Shown: positions 37,899 to 47,665 of the stretch, piece after piece
Numbering within the stretch: position 1 is the first letter of the stretch
How the letters are laid out: each line of letters begins with the position of its first letter
Source of the DNA: Bacillota bacterium
GTDB taxonomy: Bacteria > Bacillota > Clostridia > Lutisporales > Lutisporaceae
Reading direction: 5' to 3'
DNA: 64,000 nucleotides
Assembly (NCBI GenBank): GCA_023230985.1
Contig: JALNWH010000001.1
Location: 21,872 to 85,871 of the forward strand
Program-made: the position numbers and the translations under genes
Notes under the pieces: model-generated
The model's database searches: none
The model's input: the letters and a program-made list of their open reading frames with translations, nothing else
What the model was told of the DNA's origin: nothing

Positions 37899-38933
37899 CT
37901 AAGTCTTTAATACTTTTGATAAAATATCATTTAAATTCTCTGTCAAACAATCTACTAAAGAAATAACCCTTGAATATTCCATCCTTGTCGGACCTACCAC
38001 CCCGATTGAACCTATAACCTTACCGTTGAAACTATAAGTAGCAGTAATCAAACTGCAATTTTTTAGCTGAGTAATTTTGTTTTCCTTACCTATAGTCACG
38101 GATAAGTCTTCTGATTTATCTTCTAATACTTCGAATAGTAAGTCATGCTCATCCAATACATTCAAAAATTCCCTTGCTTTTTGAATATCACTGTATTCAG
38201 GTAAATCAAGGAGATTGGCAGCACCTTCATGATAAACCTCGATTTTATCGGAATATTTTAAAGCTTGAAAGAGTTCCGGTAAAACCTTTATCAATAATTC
38301 ATTGTATCCATTAACTTCACTGGTTAAGTTGGAAATATCCAAATCATTTAACTTATCTAAAGACAGCCCGGTCAATTTATCATTTAACATATTCGATATT
38401 TTATCCAAAGTACGGATATCGAGGCTTTCTTCCATCCTTATAACACTGTTTTTAACAATTCCCACATCAGTAACAATAACGGAAAGCACATTAAAATTAT
38501 CAATACCTATTAATTGTATATGCTTTAATCTTGTTTTCCCATATTGTGGTGCCATTGCTATGGATGCATATTTAGTCATATTGGAAAGAAGCTTAGATGC
38601 ATGTTTGATTAAATCGTCTATCTCACCTAGAGTCTCCATAAATTCTTTTTTTATATATTCAATTTTCTTAGCATTTAAAATATTTTGATTCATTATTGAA
38701 TCTACATATAAACGATACCCTTTATCAGAAGGAATTCTACCTGCAGAAGTATACGGCTGTTCAATATAACCCATTTCCTCCAAATCCGCCATCTCATTTC
38801 TAATAGTAGCCGAGCTTACACTTGTTAAATACTTTTTTGAAATAGTGCGGGAACCAACAGGTTCTGCAGTATTTATATAATCCTCGATTATTGCTTGTAA
38901 AATCAGTCTCTTCCTGCTATTTAGGGACATCAT
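37899..38933 (-). CDS. hrcA: Heat-inducible transcription repressor HrcA
   Basis: HrcA binds the CIRCE operator and represses the dnaK operon until heat shock occupies the GroE chaperone that keeps it folded. The protein of about 344 residues has an N-terminal winged helix (LNSRKRLILQAIIEDYINTA, VGSRTISKKY, SSATIRNEMADLEEMGYI) and a GAF-like core. The start at 38933 or the adjacent ATG at 38930 follows GGCGGTG. It is the first gene of hrcA-grpE-dnaK-dnaJ, and the operator lies 15 bases upstream. Confidence 0.96.
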   Translation of the reverse strand: MMSLNSRKRLILQAIIEDYINTAEPVGSRTISKKYLTSVSSATIRNEMADLEEMGYIEQPYTSAGRIPSDKGYRLYVDSIMNQNILNAKKIEYIKKEFMETLGEIDDLIKHASKLLSNMTKYASIAMAPQYGKTRLKHIQLIGIDNFNVLSVIVTDVGIVKNSVIRMEESLDIRTLDKISNMLNDKLTGLSLDKLNDLDISNLTSEVNGYNELLIKVLPELFQALKYSDKIEVYHEGAANLLDLPEYSDIQKAREFLNVLDEHDLLFEVLEDKSEDLSVTIGKENKITQLKNCSLITATYSFNGKVIGSIGVVGPTRMEYSRVISLVDCLTENLNDILSKVLKT

Positions 38934-38947
38934 TAACACCGCCTTTG

Positions 38948-38974
38948 TTAGCACTCACACTCATAGAGTGCTAA
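38948..38974. promoter_or_regulatory. CIRCE operator (HrcA binding site)
   Basis: A perfect match to the consensus: TTAGCACTC, nine bases, GAGTGCTAA. It lies directly upstream of hrcA, with a TATAAT box (38982-38987 on the complement) just before it. HrcA should repress the heat-shock operon from here. Confidence 0.97.
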
Positions 38975-39035
38975 TTCTGATATTATAATATCACTGCTTC
39001 AATTTTTTGTCTATAGTTATATGCATTTTTTTTTA

Positions 39036-40157
39036 TTATTTTGAAAATTTTATAAAGACTTCGTTAGCTAAATCTTTGCCTCTCTTGGTTAAAGTAATGT
39101 TTTTTTCCCTTACATTTAACAATCCGTCACTTTTAAGCCGCACAACTACATCTTCGTATATATCCATAAAACCTTTACCGTATCTATTATAAAAATCATC
39201 AATATTTAGACCTTCGTTTAGCCTGAGGTTTAAAAAAATTGTTTCCCACATATCTTCCTTTTCACAAATATCCTCGTAGCCTTCAATAATATCTTCATTG
39301 CTGTCAAGTTTGGATATATATTCTCTTACTCCTCTTACATTCCAAAATCTTTTTGAATCCAGTCTGCTGTGGCTGCCTGCCCCTACCCCTATATATTCTT
39401 CGTTTTTCCAATATATTAAATTATGTTTACACTCATAACCTTCTTTAGCATAGTTTGAAATTTCATATTGTTTATATCCCCGATAGCCCAAAATTTCCTC
39501 CGTTAAATAGTACATGTTCCTATCCGTATCTTCATCGGGAATAGTTAATTCTCCGGATTTAACAAGTTTATACAAAGGAGTAGACTCTTCCAATATCAGG
39601 CTATAACATGATATATGCGTAGGCTCGAGGCTGCAAACATTTAAAAGAGTTTCCTCCCACATTTTTATAGTTTGATTCGGCAGAGAAAACATTAAATCTA
39701 CATTTATATTTTCAAATCCTTGTTCTCTGGCCATTGAGTAGCCTGATAAAAAATCTTCATAGCTATGTATGCGTCCAATAGTTTTTAAAAGCTCCTTTTG
39801 CTTCGCTTGTAATCCGATACTTAGCCTATTTATCCCCATTTTATAGTATTCATTTATAGAGTTTTCTTTGAGTGTTTCAGGATTGCATTCTATAGTTATT
39901 TCCCCGTCCTTCTTTATAAAAGAAGATATCAAATCCATTATTTTACCTATATTCTTACATTTAATAACGGTGGGAGTTCCCCCACCGATAAAAACTGTCT
40001 TAAATCTATATTTATTAGCACTAAGATAAGCATTAATCTCTTTACACAACGAATCAATATAGTTATCCTCTTCGTGTATTATATATGAGTTGAAATCACA
40101 ATATAAACACTTTTTCTTACAAAAAGGAATGTGAATATATAAACCGATTTCTTTCAT
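39036..40157 (-). CDS. hemW: Radical SAM family heme chaperone HemW
   Basis: The 373-residue protein has the radical-SAM motif CKKKCLYCDF near its start (GLYIHIPFC), FIGGGTPTV, ITIECNPETL and RLSIGLQAKQ. HemW relatives bind heme and were often mis-named oxygen-independent coproporphyrinogen III oxidase; the N-terminal residues essential in HemN are absent here. It lies between lepA and hrcA, the standard Firmicutes order, 8 bases after lepA. Confidence 0.93.
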   Translation of the reverse strand: MKEIGLYIHIPFCKKKCLYCDFNSYIIHEEDNYIDSLCKEINAYLSANKYRFKTVFIGGGTPTVIKCKNIGKIMDLISSFIKKDGEITIECNPETLKENSINEYYKMGINRLSIGLQAKQKELLKTIGRIHSYEDFLSGYSMAREQGFENINVDLMFSLPNQTIKMWEETLLNVCSLEPTHISCYSLILEESTPLYKLVKSGELTIPDEDTDRNMYYLTEEILGYRGYKQYEISNYAKEGYECKHNLIYWKNEEYIGVGAGSHSRLDSKRFWNVRGVREYISKLDSNEDIIEGYEDICEKEDMWETIFLNLRLNEGLNIDDFYNRYGKGFMDIYEDVVVRLKSDGLLNVREKNITLTKRGKDLANEVFIKFSK

Positions 40158-40165
40158 AAAATCAC

Positions 40166-41974
40166 CTAATCATCAAGTTTTAGTACCGACATAAAAGCTT
40201 CTTGCGGCAACTCTACACTGCCTACCTGTCTCATTCTCTTTTTGCCTTCCTTTTGTTTTTCTAAAAGCTTCTTTTTCCTGGTAATGTCTCCGCCATAGCA
40301 TTTAGCCAACACGTCTTTCCTAAGTGCCCTAACCGTTTCCCGTGCAATAATCTTTTGTCCTACAGCCGCTTGTATGGGTATTTCAAAAAGTTGCCTGGGT
40401 ATTACATTCTTTAGTTTTTCCGCAATAGCTCTACCTTTTGTATAAGCCTTATCCTTATGGACAATAAAAGAAAGAGCATCAACAGGTTCGGAGTTTATCA
40501 AAATATCCAATTTAACCAAATCTGATCTGGAATAACCTTTTAAAACATAATCAAAGGAAGCATAACCTTTAGTCCTGGATTTCAAAGCATCAAAAAAGTC
40601 AAAAATTATCTCATTTAAAGGCAAATTATAATGCAGTATGGCTCTTTTCTCCTCTATATATTCCATATTTATAAAAACACCGCGCCGGTTTTGACATAAT
40701 TCCATAATAGTTCCCACATACTCTGTAGGAGTCATTATAGATGCTTCCACTATTGGCTCTTCCAAATAATCAATTTCCTGCAGCTGCGGTAAATTCGTAG
40801 GATTAGACACTTCAATTTTTTCCCCGTTCGTCTTTATAACATGGTAAATTACACTGGGAGCAGTGGTTATCAAATCAAGGTTATGTTCTCTTTCCAATCT
40901 TTCCTGTATGATTTCCATATGAAGAAGTCCTAAAAAACCGCATCTAAATCCAAATCCAAGTGCTACCGACACTTCCGGTTCGAATAATAAAGCCGCATCA
41001 TTAAGCTGTAGTTTTTCCAAAGCATCCCTTAAATCATTATAATCTGCACCGTCTGCAGGGTAGATTCCACAATATACCATTGATGTTACTTTCCTATACC
41101 CGGGTAATGGTGAATCACAAGGATTCTTTCCATCGGTAATCGTATCACCTACATGGACATCTCTTACATTTTTTATGCTTCCCGTTATATATCCAACCTC
41201 GCCCGCAGAAAGTTCTCCTCGGGGAACAAATCCCGGATTCAAAGTCCCCACCTCCACGACCTCATACTTAGCATTATTAGACATCATCTTGATTATCATA
41301 CCGGGCTTAACTACTCCGTCAAAAACTCTGATATATGCAATAACGCCTTTATAGCTATCATATAAAGAATCAAATATTAATGCTTTAAGCGGTTTTTCTT
41401 TTGATCCTTTTGGAGCAGGAACGTATTTTATAATGCCTTCTAAAACCTCATCAATGCCTATATTTTCTTTAGCGGATATCAGCGCTGCATCTTCCGCATC
41501 CAAACCGATTATATCTTCTATTTCCTTTTTAACAAAATCGGGATCCGCACTGGGTAAATCAATTTTGTTTATTACCGGATATAACTCCAAGTCATTATCC
41601 AAAGCTAAGTAAACATTAGCCAATGTCTGTGCCTCAATCCCTTGAGTAGCATCCACTATGACAATAGCACCTTCACATGCAGCAAGGCTTCTTGAAACTT
41701 CGTAAGTGAAATCCACATGTCCCGGAGTATCAATTAAATTAAAAATATATATTTGCCCATCATTGGCCTCATACTCCAACCTTACGGAAGTTAGCTTAAT
41801 TGTAATACCTCTTTCTTTTTCCAGATCCATATTATCCAAAACTTGAGATTCCATTTTCCTTTGAGCTATAACTCCGGTTTTCTCTATCATTCTATCGGCT
41901 AAAGTTGATTTGCCATGATCAATATGGGCTATTATACAAAAATTCCTGATATATTTTTGATTATCATTTTGCAT
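40166..41974 (-). CDS. lepA: Elongation factor 4 (LepA)
   Basis: A ribosomal GTPase related to EF-G that affects translation under stress and ribosome assembly. The protein of about 602 residues has G1 [14 protein letters not shown]2 ERGITIKL, G3 DTPGHVDF and G4 NKIDLP, and ends with the LepA-specific C-terminal domain ([20 protein letters not shown]). The ATG at 41974 with GGGAGAAG upstream is preferred to a longer frame from 42010. Confidence 0.97.
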   Translation of the reverse strand: MQNDNQKYIRNFCIIAHIDHGKSTLADRMIEKTGVIAQRKMESQVLDNMDLEKERGITIKLTSVRLEYEANDGQIYIFNLIDTPGHVDFTYEVSRSLAACEGAIVIVDATQGIEAQTLANVYLALDNDLELYPVINKIDLPSADPDFVKKEIEDIIGLDAEDAALISAKENIGIDEVLEGIIKYVPAPKGSKEKPLKALIFDSLYDSYKGVIAYIRVFDGVVKPGMIIKMMSNNAKYEVVEVGTLNPGFVPRGELSAGEVGYITGSIKNVRDVHVGDTITDGKNPCDSPLPGYRKVTSMVYCGIYPADGADYNDLRDALEKLQLNDAALLFEPEVSVALGFGFRCGFLGLLHMEIIQERLEREHNLDLITTAPSVIYHVIKTNGEKIEVSNPTNLPQLQEIDYLEEPIVEASIMTPTEYVGTIMELCQNRRGVFINMEYIEEKRAILHYNLPLNEIIFDFFDALKSRTKGYASFDYVLKGYSRSDLVKLDILINSEPVDALSFIVHKDKAYTKGRAIAEKLKNVIPRQLFEIPIQAAVGQKIIARETVRALRKDVLAKCYGGDITRKKKLLEKQKEGKKRMRQVGSVELPQEAFMSVLKLDD

Positions 41975-42073
41975 AGATATCTTCTCCCTAGTATATTTAG
42001 AATAATGCATATCAAATTATAACATATAGAACTTTAACATGAAAGGAAAATGTAGATTGTTGGATTTGCTAAA

Positions 42074-42367
42074 TCAATGAAAGTAGCTTATTAGATTATT
42101 ATAGGATGTGTGTAGAATATCTATAATAGGCTTAACATATAGCCTAAAAGTATTACCGGCAATATCAAGCCTGAGTATCCCATTGTCTTCGTATTTTGCA
42201 TAGACAGCATGTGTGTCATCACTTTTTTGCATCATTTTTGAAGTGGCATTATCAACAATATTGACCATACAAAGAAAAAAAACAATACAAAGAAAAATAG
42301 TTAAAAACTGCTTTCTCTTAATCTTCCTTTTGGCTTTCTTTTGTTTTTTTTCTTCAATTCTTCCCAA
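42074..42367 (-). CDS. Small single-pass membrane protein of unknown function between spoIIP and lepA
   Basis: A protein of about 97 residues that I do not recognise. It has a very basic N-terminus (EEKKQKKAKRKIKRKQF), one hydrophobic segment (about 24-42), and a short outer domain with GILRLDIAGNTFRLYVKP. By charge it should be anchored with its C-terminus outside. Its start is at or beside the spoIIP stop: GTG at 42376 overlaps the stop, while TTG at 42367 has AGGAG 8 bases upstream and is preferred. Coupling to spoIIP suggests a sporulation role, but this is inference. Confidence 0.75.
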   Translation of the reverse strand: MGRIEEKKQKKAKRKIKRKQFLTIFLCIVFFLCMVNIVDNATSKMMQKSDDTHAVYAKYEDNGILRLDIAGNTFRLYVKPIIDILHTSYNNLISYFH

Positions 42368-42372
42368 GATGC

Positions 42373-43485
42373 TCACTCCTGTAAATCTTTCAATACCTCA
42401 CCAATTACATTTGATAATAGTTCTCCGGAATACGCAGCTTCATCAATTGTATTCAGCATACAACCAACTTCAATTAAAATACAATAATCGCTTACATATT
42501 GGTTATATTTACTTCTCGTCTTTATATCTGTTTTTAAATACAAGCCCGGATATAACTTTTCCATCTTTTTGCTTATATATGCGGAAAACTTTTTAAGCTC
42601 TGAATAATTAGGATTGGCACTGCTGGTAACTAACATAATTCTTGCAGCCTTTTTGCCATTTATCGTCGTTGTATATTCATCTTTTTTGACCTTCTTGTGT
42701 TCATTATTATTCACCGTAAAAGCATCCCTATGAATATCCAAAAAAACTTTTAAAGACCTGTTTTTCGTAGTTTGTTGTTTAATAGTTGCTAAAGAATTAA
42801 TATAAGAATAAGCATAAGACTCCTTATCATGATAAGTCTTATCATGCACAACTATGTATTTATATTTATCCTGTAAGTTCTTTGCCATTATACTGCCAAC
42901 AAGTATTACACTGTGCTTTTCATTCAGTGTATGATAATTTCCCTCACTATATGGTGTATAACTTTCTGTCGCATGGCTATGATAAATTAAAACTTCCGGA
43001 ATTTTTTTTGTTAATGCAAGTTTCCTTGGAGCTTCAATATTTTGAAATATTTCTTCCGTTTTTTTAACTTGCCCTTCTTCTTCATATGCCTTATATTCGT
43101 CCTCTTCACTAAAATATATTTCTCCCTCAGGTACGTCTGAGTAGCTTTCTATATCAAGCAATCCAATTTCAGAGATATCCTTGGAAATATCAAACTTTTC
43201 ACGCATTATTTGTGAAAATCCGAAAAAACTGTATTGCATAAAATTGAAGGGATTAAATTTCATTTTTATTGCACTGTCATTATGAACTAAACTGGAACTT
43301 GCAACATAGCTACTGTTATTATTTTTACCGATTGAATTAAATCCCGGTATTGAGTTGCATAGAATATTTAAATATGCAGTATTTGAAGAAACCCTATTAA
43401 AACTATATAACAGGATTCCAATAATAAAAATAGTAATAAAAAATGCCGGCAAAAATGTAGATTTATTTTTTCTGTGTCTTATCAT
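42373..43485 (-). CDS. spoIIP: Stage II sporulation protein SpoIIP
   Basis: SpoIIP is an amidase and endopeptidase that degrades septal peptidoglycan with SpoIID during engulfment. The 370 residues have one N-terminal transmembrane segment (about 11-29) and the catalytic domain with VLIYHSHATESYTPYS, HDKTYHDKESY, FLDIHRDAF and LIEVGCMLNT. It lies between gpr and lepA, as in other endospore formers. Its presence supports a spore-forming host. Confidence 0.95.
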   Translation of the reverse strand: MIRHRKNKSTFLPAFFITIFIIGILLYSFNRVSSNTAYLNILCNSIPGFNSIGKNNNSSYVASSSLVHNDSAIKMKFNPFNFMQYSFFGFSQIMREKFDISKDISEIGLLDIESYSDVPEGEIYFSEEDEYKAYEEEGQVKKTEEIFQNIEAPRKLALTKKIPEVLIYHSHATESYTPYSEGNYHTLNEKHSVILVGSIMAKNLQDKYKYIVVHDKTYHDKESYAYSYINSLATIKQQTTKNRSLKVFLDIHRDAFTVNNNEHKKVKKDEYTTTINGKKAARIMLVTSSANPNYSELKKFSAYISKKMEKLYPGLYLKTDIKTRSKYNQYVSDYCILIEVGCMLNTIDEAAYSGELLSNVIGEVLKDLQE

Positions 43486-43559
43486 ACCATATACCTCTAC
43501 CCCTACATTCTTCTTCTTTTATATGCTTATTTTTGATATATTATGCCGGCTAAAAAGTT

Positions 43560-44534
43560 CTAATTTACTAATCTGGCAACGTTATCCATATGAATACTGG
43601 GGTGTAAAGAGATATTTAAACCATCTGCAAGTATATCGGAAATATCATCTATAATGCTATCTATCTCTTTGGGAGTAACAATCATATCTCTTAATTGTTC
43701 TGAAAAAACTCCACTGATTAGTTCATATTTTTCTTCCTGATCCAGGCTGTCAATCATACTTAAAAGCGCATTATCCTTTTTCCCTTCCTTCTTGAGGCCA
43801 TCAATAATCATATCAATGGTATCCGTTGCCATTGTAGCGGCATCTATTACTGTTGGTACTCCTATGGCAATGACGTCAACTCCTAAGCTATCCTTACTTA
43901 ACTCTTTTCTATTATTTCCTACCCCAGAACCGGGATTAATACCGGCATCTGAAATTTGTATTGTAGAATTAACTCTTTCCATTCTTCTTGAAGCTAAAGC
44001 ATCAACTACAATTACTAAGTCAGGTTTTACATGATTAACCACACCGGCTATTATTTCACTTGTTTCTATACCTGTAATACCTAATACACCGGGAGAAATA
44101 GCTGATACAGGTCTCACACTTTCATCGATTTGTTCCGGAACATATTCAGTTATATGCCGGGTCACCAATACTTTTTCCGTTACCTTCGGGCCAAGTGCAT
44201 CCGGTGTGATATTCCAATTGCCTAAACCAACAATCAAAATTGAAGAATCGTCTTTTAAATCCATTAACCTATCTAACTCTTTTGCAATGTTTTTGCTTAA
44301 ATCTTCCATTAAATCTACATCTTTATATTTTAGATCCGGCACTTCAATAGTTATATAGTTACCTATAGGTTTACCAAGCGCCTTAACACCTGACTCATCA
44401 GTTATTTTAACTCGTGTTATTTTTATATTTTCGTTACCATCGTTTTCAACCGTTACACCGGGTATAGTTTCTTTGCTTTCCTCTTCAAAAATTTCCTTAG
44501 CTTCCAAAGCCAGATCCGTTCTGATACTTGACAA
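43560..44534 (-). CDS. gpr: Germination protease Gpr
   Basis: Gpr degrades small acid-soluble spore proteins at germination. It is made in the forespore as a zymogen. The 324-residue protein begins MSSIRTDLALEAKEIF and has VGLGNWNITPDALGPKV, ISPGVLGITGIET and VDALASRRMERVNSTIQ, typical of peptidase family A25. It starts with TTG, with GGAGG upstream. It is followed by spoIIP. The forespore promoter is discussed at 44623-44651. Confidence 0.95.
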   Translation of the reverse strand: MSSIRTDLALEAKEIFEEESKETIPGVTVENDGNENIKITRVKITDESGVKALGKPIGNYITIEVPDLKYKDVDLMEDLSKNIAKELDRLMDLKDDSSILIVGLGNWNITPDALGPKVTEKVLVTRHITEYVPEQIDESVRPVSAISPGVLGITGIETSEIIAGVVNHVKPDLVIVVDALASRRMERVNSTIQISDAGINPGSGVGNNRKELSKDSLGVDVIAIGVPTVIDAATMATDTIDMIIDGLKKEGKKDNALLSMIDSLDQEEKYELISGVFSEQLRDMIVTPKEIDSIIDDISDILADGLNISLHPSIHMDNVARLVN

Positions 44535-44622
44535 TTTGATTCCTCCATTTATCTTTTATTATAATTATTAAATCTAATGCTACCTATTAATTTGACCTGA
44601 ATATTAGGTAAATATTCTATTT

Positions 44623-44651
44623 TTTAATGATTCTTTTAAATAAAACTATAC
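44623..44651 (-). promoter_or_regulatory. Possible sigma-G/sigma-F promoter of gpr
   Basis: On the minus strand GTATA (44647-44651) and CATTAAA (44623-44629) are 17 bases apart. This is near the forespore consensus GHATR, 18 bases, CATnHTA, with one mismatch in the -10 and one base less spacing. gpr is a known forespore gene. The start codon is about 90 bases downstream. Confidence 0.3.
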
Positions 44652-44795
44652 ATCATCCGTCAAAGCAAACATCCTGCATTGGCATAAAAATATAATCTCA
44701 ACTATGAAACTAATGTAGCTCCTAATGGTGATAATTTTTTGATAAAGTGCTATCATATATATAGAAATGTATTTTAATACAAAGGAGCTGTTAAA

Positions 44796-45440
44796 ATGGC
44801 AAAAAAGTTAAGGGACCCGGTAAGCGGATTTACACATTTAGCCGGGGCGATAATGTCGATAATAGGCACTGTAGTTTTAGTAATATATGGAACCCGGCAA
44901 GGAACTGCTATGCATATAACAGCTTTTTCAATATTTGGTGCCAGTCTCATTCTTTTATATACTGCCAGCACCTTGTACCACTTGCTTCCGGTTTCAAAAA
45001 AAGCAATAAGTATTTTAAGAAAAATTGATCATATAATGATATATATACTGATTGCAGGTACATATACTCCTTTATGTCTTATTTCGCTTAGCGGAAAGCT
45101 GGGTCTAGGTTTGCTTATCTCTATATGGTCCCTTGCTTTGATAGGAATAACCCTTAAACTAGTCTGGTTTAATGCACCCAGGTGGTTATACACAGGATTC
45201 TATCTTATAATGGGTTGGCTTGCTGTTATTGCAATATTTCCTATGGCTAAAAAAATTCCTTCTCTAGGAATTTGGCTAATTCTTACAGGAGGGATATCAT
45301 ATACTTTGGGGGCTGTAATATACGGTACCAAATGGCCTGGGAAAAATGCAAAAATATTCGGATTTCATGAAATATTCCATATATTTGTTATGATAGGCAG
45401 TTTGCTGCATTACCTTTTTGTGCTTAATTTTGCTATATAG
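44796..45440 (+). CDS. Hemolysin III / PAQR family membrane protein
   Basis: A 214-residue protein with seven predicted hydrophobic segments and the family motifs DPVSGFTHLAGAI, ASTLYHLLP, RKIDHIMIYILIAGTYTP and GFHEIFHIFVMIGSLLHY. The three conserved His and Asp positions may form a metal site as in PAQR receptors. The E. coli relative TrhA is linked to membrane energetics and lipid balance; haemolysis is not its proven role. AAAGGAG precedes the ATG. Confidence 0.92.
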   Translation: MAKKLRDPVSGFTHLAGAIMSIIGTVVLVIYGTRQGTAMHITAFSIFGASLILLYTASTLYHLLPVSKKAISILRKIDHIMIYILIAGTYTPLCLISLSGKLGLGLLISIWSLALIGITLKLVWFNAPRWLYTGFYLIMGWLAVIAIFPMAKKIPSLGIWLILTGGISYTLGAVIYGTKWPGKNAKIFGFHEIFHIFVMIGSLLHYLFVLNFAI

Positions 45441-46617
45441 TTTTAAGATGTCTTACAATATACGCCTTTTCTTCTTCTGTTAATTCTGCAAACATAGGTA
45501 TTGCAAAAGTTCTATAAGAAAGATATTCCGCATTAGGCATATCTCCTTTTTTATAGCCTAAATTTATATGGGCTTTTTGCAAATGTAAAGGTATTGGATA
45601 ATATATGCCTATAGATATGCCTTTATCATTAAGATTTGAGACTATTTGTCTTCGATGCTCCGATTGAAGTATATATAAATGATATACATGCTTTACATAT
45701 TCATTTTCAAATGGTGTTATTAAATTCGTACCTTTTAAGCTTTCATTATAATATTTTGCATTCTCCCGTCTTTTATCATTCCACTTATCCAGCCTTTCTA
45801 ATTTTACCCTAAGTATAGCAGCTTGTATTTCATCAAGCCTTGAATTATGCCCTATTAGATAATTGTAATACTTCATGGGATTATATATTTTATTGGCGGT
45901 TGCGTTGTCTATTACAATATCTTTATTTGTTTTATTTAAAATATTAAATGCCTTTTGCCCATCTTCCCCGCTCCCATGAACCCTAAATGCTTTACATATA
46001 GTTGCTAACTTGTCGTTATTCGTAACAATTATGCCACCATCCCCGGCACATCCCAGGTTCTTTGTGGGAAAGAAGGAAAAAGCTGCAATATCCGATAATG
46101 TACCTACCATACGTCTTTTATATTCTGAGCCAACAGCTTGGGCAGCATCTTCTATCACATATACTCCGTAAATTTTGGCTATTTCATTTATTTCATCCAT
46201 ATCACAAGGCTGACCAAATATATGCACCGGCATTATGGCCTTAGTCTTAGAAGTGATTTTTTCTTCTATTTTAGAAAAATCTATATTGAATGTATCTCGC
46301 CTTACATCTGCAAATACAGGAATTGCTCCGACAGAAGATATACTCTCAGATGTTGCAAAAAATGTGTAAGGAGTTGTTATTACCTCATCTCCTTCACCTA
46401 TTCCCAGGGCTTTTAAAGCTATAATAAGTGCTTCCGTGCCATTCGCCACCGAAATAGCATGTTTTATATCCAAAAACTCACAAAATTCTTTTTCAAATTC
46501 ATTTACATTTTCCCCCATAATATATTGTCCTCTCAATAATACATCCAACACTTTTTCCTCTGCTTCTTCCTTTATTGAATCGTATTGTCTTTTCAAATTA
46601 ATAAGCTGAATATGCAT
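45433..46617 (-). CDS. DegT/DnrJ/EryC1/StrS family aminotransferase
   Basis: PLP-dependent aminotransferases of this family usually make amino-sugars for surface polysaccharides. The protein of about 394 residues has GTEALIIALKALGIGEGDEV, TPYTFFATSESISSVGA, ENAQA-like IEDAAQAVGSEY and the PLP lysine in FFPTKNLGCAGDGG. I set the start at the ATG at 46617 with GAGGTG upstream; a GTG at 46626 is part of that site. It overlaps the end of the convergent PAQR gene by 8 bases. No sugar-biosynthesis partners lie nearby, so the substrate is unknown. Confidence 0.9.
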   Translation of the reverse strand: MHIQLINLKRQYDSIKEEAEEKVLDVLLRGQYIMGENVNEFEKEFCEFLDIKHAISVANGTEALIIALKALGIGEGDEVITTPYTFFATSESISSVGAIPVFADVRRDTFNIDFSKIEEKITSKTKAIMPVHIFGQPCDMDEINEIAKIYGVYVIEDAAQAVGSEYKRRMVGTLSDIAAFSFFPTKNLGCAGDGGIIVTNNDKLATICKAFRVHGSGEDGQKAFNILNKTNKDIVIDNATANKIYNPMKYYNYLIGHNSRLDEIQAAILRVKLERLDKWNDKRRENAKYYNESLKGTNLITPFENEYVKHVYHLYILQSEHRRQIVSNLNDKGISIGIYYPIPLHLQKAHINLGYKKGDMPNAEYLSYRTFAIPMFAELTEEEKAYIVRHLKTI

Positions 46618-46721
46618 AAGTTGCACCTCTTTTTTATTCTTACTTAATTATATGCGAATTGAACTCACTTGTTCTCTAAACAACTCAAAGGGACGGTTCC
46701 CTCGTGCCGCTTACCATTATA

Positions 46722-46757
46722 AAAATAAAAATTCCCGCTTTTTTATATAGCGGGAAT
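46722..46757 (-). terminator. Terminator after the coiled-coil protein gene
   Basis: ATTCCCGCT pairs with AGCGGGAAT (46731-46739 and 46749-46757) with a 9-base loop, followed on the minus strand by a T-rich run. It ends the transcript of the gene at 46784-47179. Confidence 0.75.
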
Positions 46758-46783
46758 ACAAAAAATAATTTTTATTACTATTT

Positions 46784-47179
46784 CTATTTATGCATATTTT
46801 CTAATTGTTCCATTCTATGTTTTTGTTTTTCAATAGTATTTCGTAAGGTAACCGTATCCATATCATCTTCATTATTCCCTAGGTATCCTTCAGTATACTT
46901 AATCCTTTTTTGCAAATTTTCAATATTATCGTCATCTTCGTCAATATCATTTGTGATAATATCCTTGAGGTTTTCCATCCTATCCTCTCTGTCGCCTTGA
47001 ATTTTATATGCATGTTCAATTCGCTCGGGATCAGCTATATCATTATGCTGCTCCAAATGTCTTTCAGTACGAACATATCTGTTGTCTATATTTAACAACT
47101 CCTCTATTCGTCTTTCGTTTGCTTTTCTTAAATCCTCTTTGCTATCTATTCTTTTTGTTTTTCCTTCCTTGTCCTCCAT
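46784..47179 (-). CDS. Charged coiled-coil protein of unknown function
   Basis: A 131-residue protein with no family I recognise. It is very rich in Glu, Asp, Lys and Arg, has no membrane segment or signal, and is predicted by eye to be mostly helical with heptad-like stretches (ENLQKRIKYTEGYL, IEKQKHRMEQLEN). A good AAGGAGG site precedes the ATG and a clear terminator follows, so it is probably a real single-gene unit. It lies divergent to the first holin-like gene. Confidence 0.7.
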   Translation of the reverse strand: MEDKEGKTKRIDSKEDLRKANERRIEELLNIDNRYVRTERHLEQHNDIADPERIEHAYKIQGDREDRMENLKDIITNDIDEDDDNIENLQKRIKYTEGYLGNNEDDMDTVTLRNTIEKQKHRMEQLENMHK

Positions 47180-47317
47180 AATATCCTCCTTAAATGATTT
47201 TTCATTAATATTATTTGTTTTAGAATGAAAATTTAAATAGGAAAATTATGGTGACAGTCAATTATATAACTTGTTTACATATAATTAAGTAGAAAGTTGT
47301 TTAAAGGAGGTTCTTTC

Positions 47318-47572
47318 ATGATTAACGAGGCTGTAATTATTCCTGTAATAGTTGCTCTTGTCGAATTATTCAAAGGTTTAGGTTTGCCAAAAAAATTTGC
47401 TTCATTGGTTTCCGTAATCTTAGGAGCAATTATTGGAACCCTTTATATAGAAAATAATGATATCAAAACAAATTTTTTTTTAGGCATTGTATATGGGTTA
47501 TCTGCTTCAGGACTATATTCTACAACAAAAAATTCTATTGAAGGGCTTATTGATATAAAAAACAAAAAATAG
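47318..47572 (+). CDS. Small holin-like membrane protein
   Basis: An 84-residue protein with two or three hydrophobic segments (AVIIPVIVALVELF, FASLVSVILGAIIG, FFLGIVYGLSASGL) and a basic C-terminus. This layout resembles small phage holins of the Hol44/holin_5_2 type, which form membrane pores. No endolysin, phage structural gene or integrase is nearby, so a lytic role is unlikely here. The start is set by AAAGGAGG before the ATG at 47318. It lies 93 bases before a second holin-like gene. Confidence 0.72.
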   Translation: MINEAVIIPVIVALVELFKGLGLPKKFASLVSVILGAIIGTLYIENNDIKTNFFLGIVYGLSASGLYSTTKNSIEGLIDIKNKK

Positions 47573-47665
47573 ATAAAAAAATAAATAGGTGTAAAATGGA
47601 ATAATAAATAAACCGTAAATTCAAATACTAAATTAAATGAAGCATACTATTGGAGGCGATTAAAA

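Noticed and set aside
46681..46710. GGGACGGTTCCC motif upstream of the aminotransferase gene
   Set aside because: It resembles a scattered Firmicutes intergenic motif, but only one copy is present here and no function can be supported.
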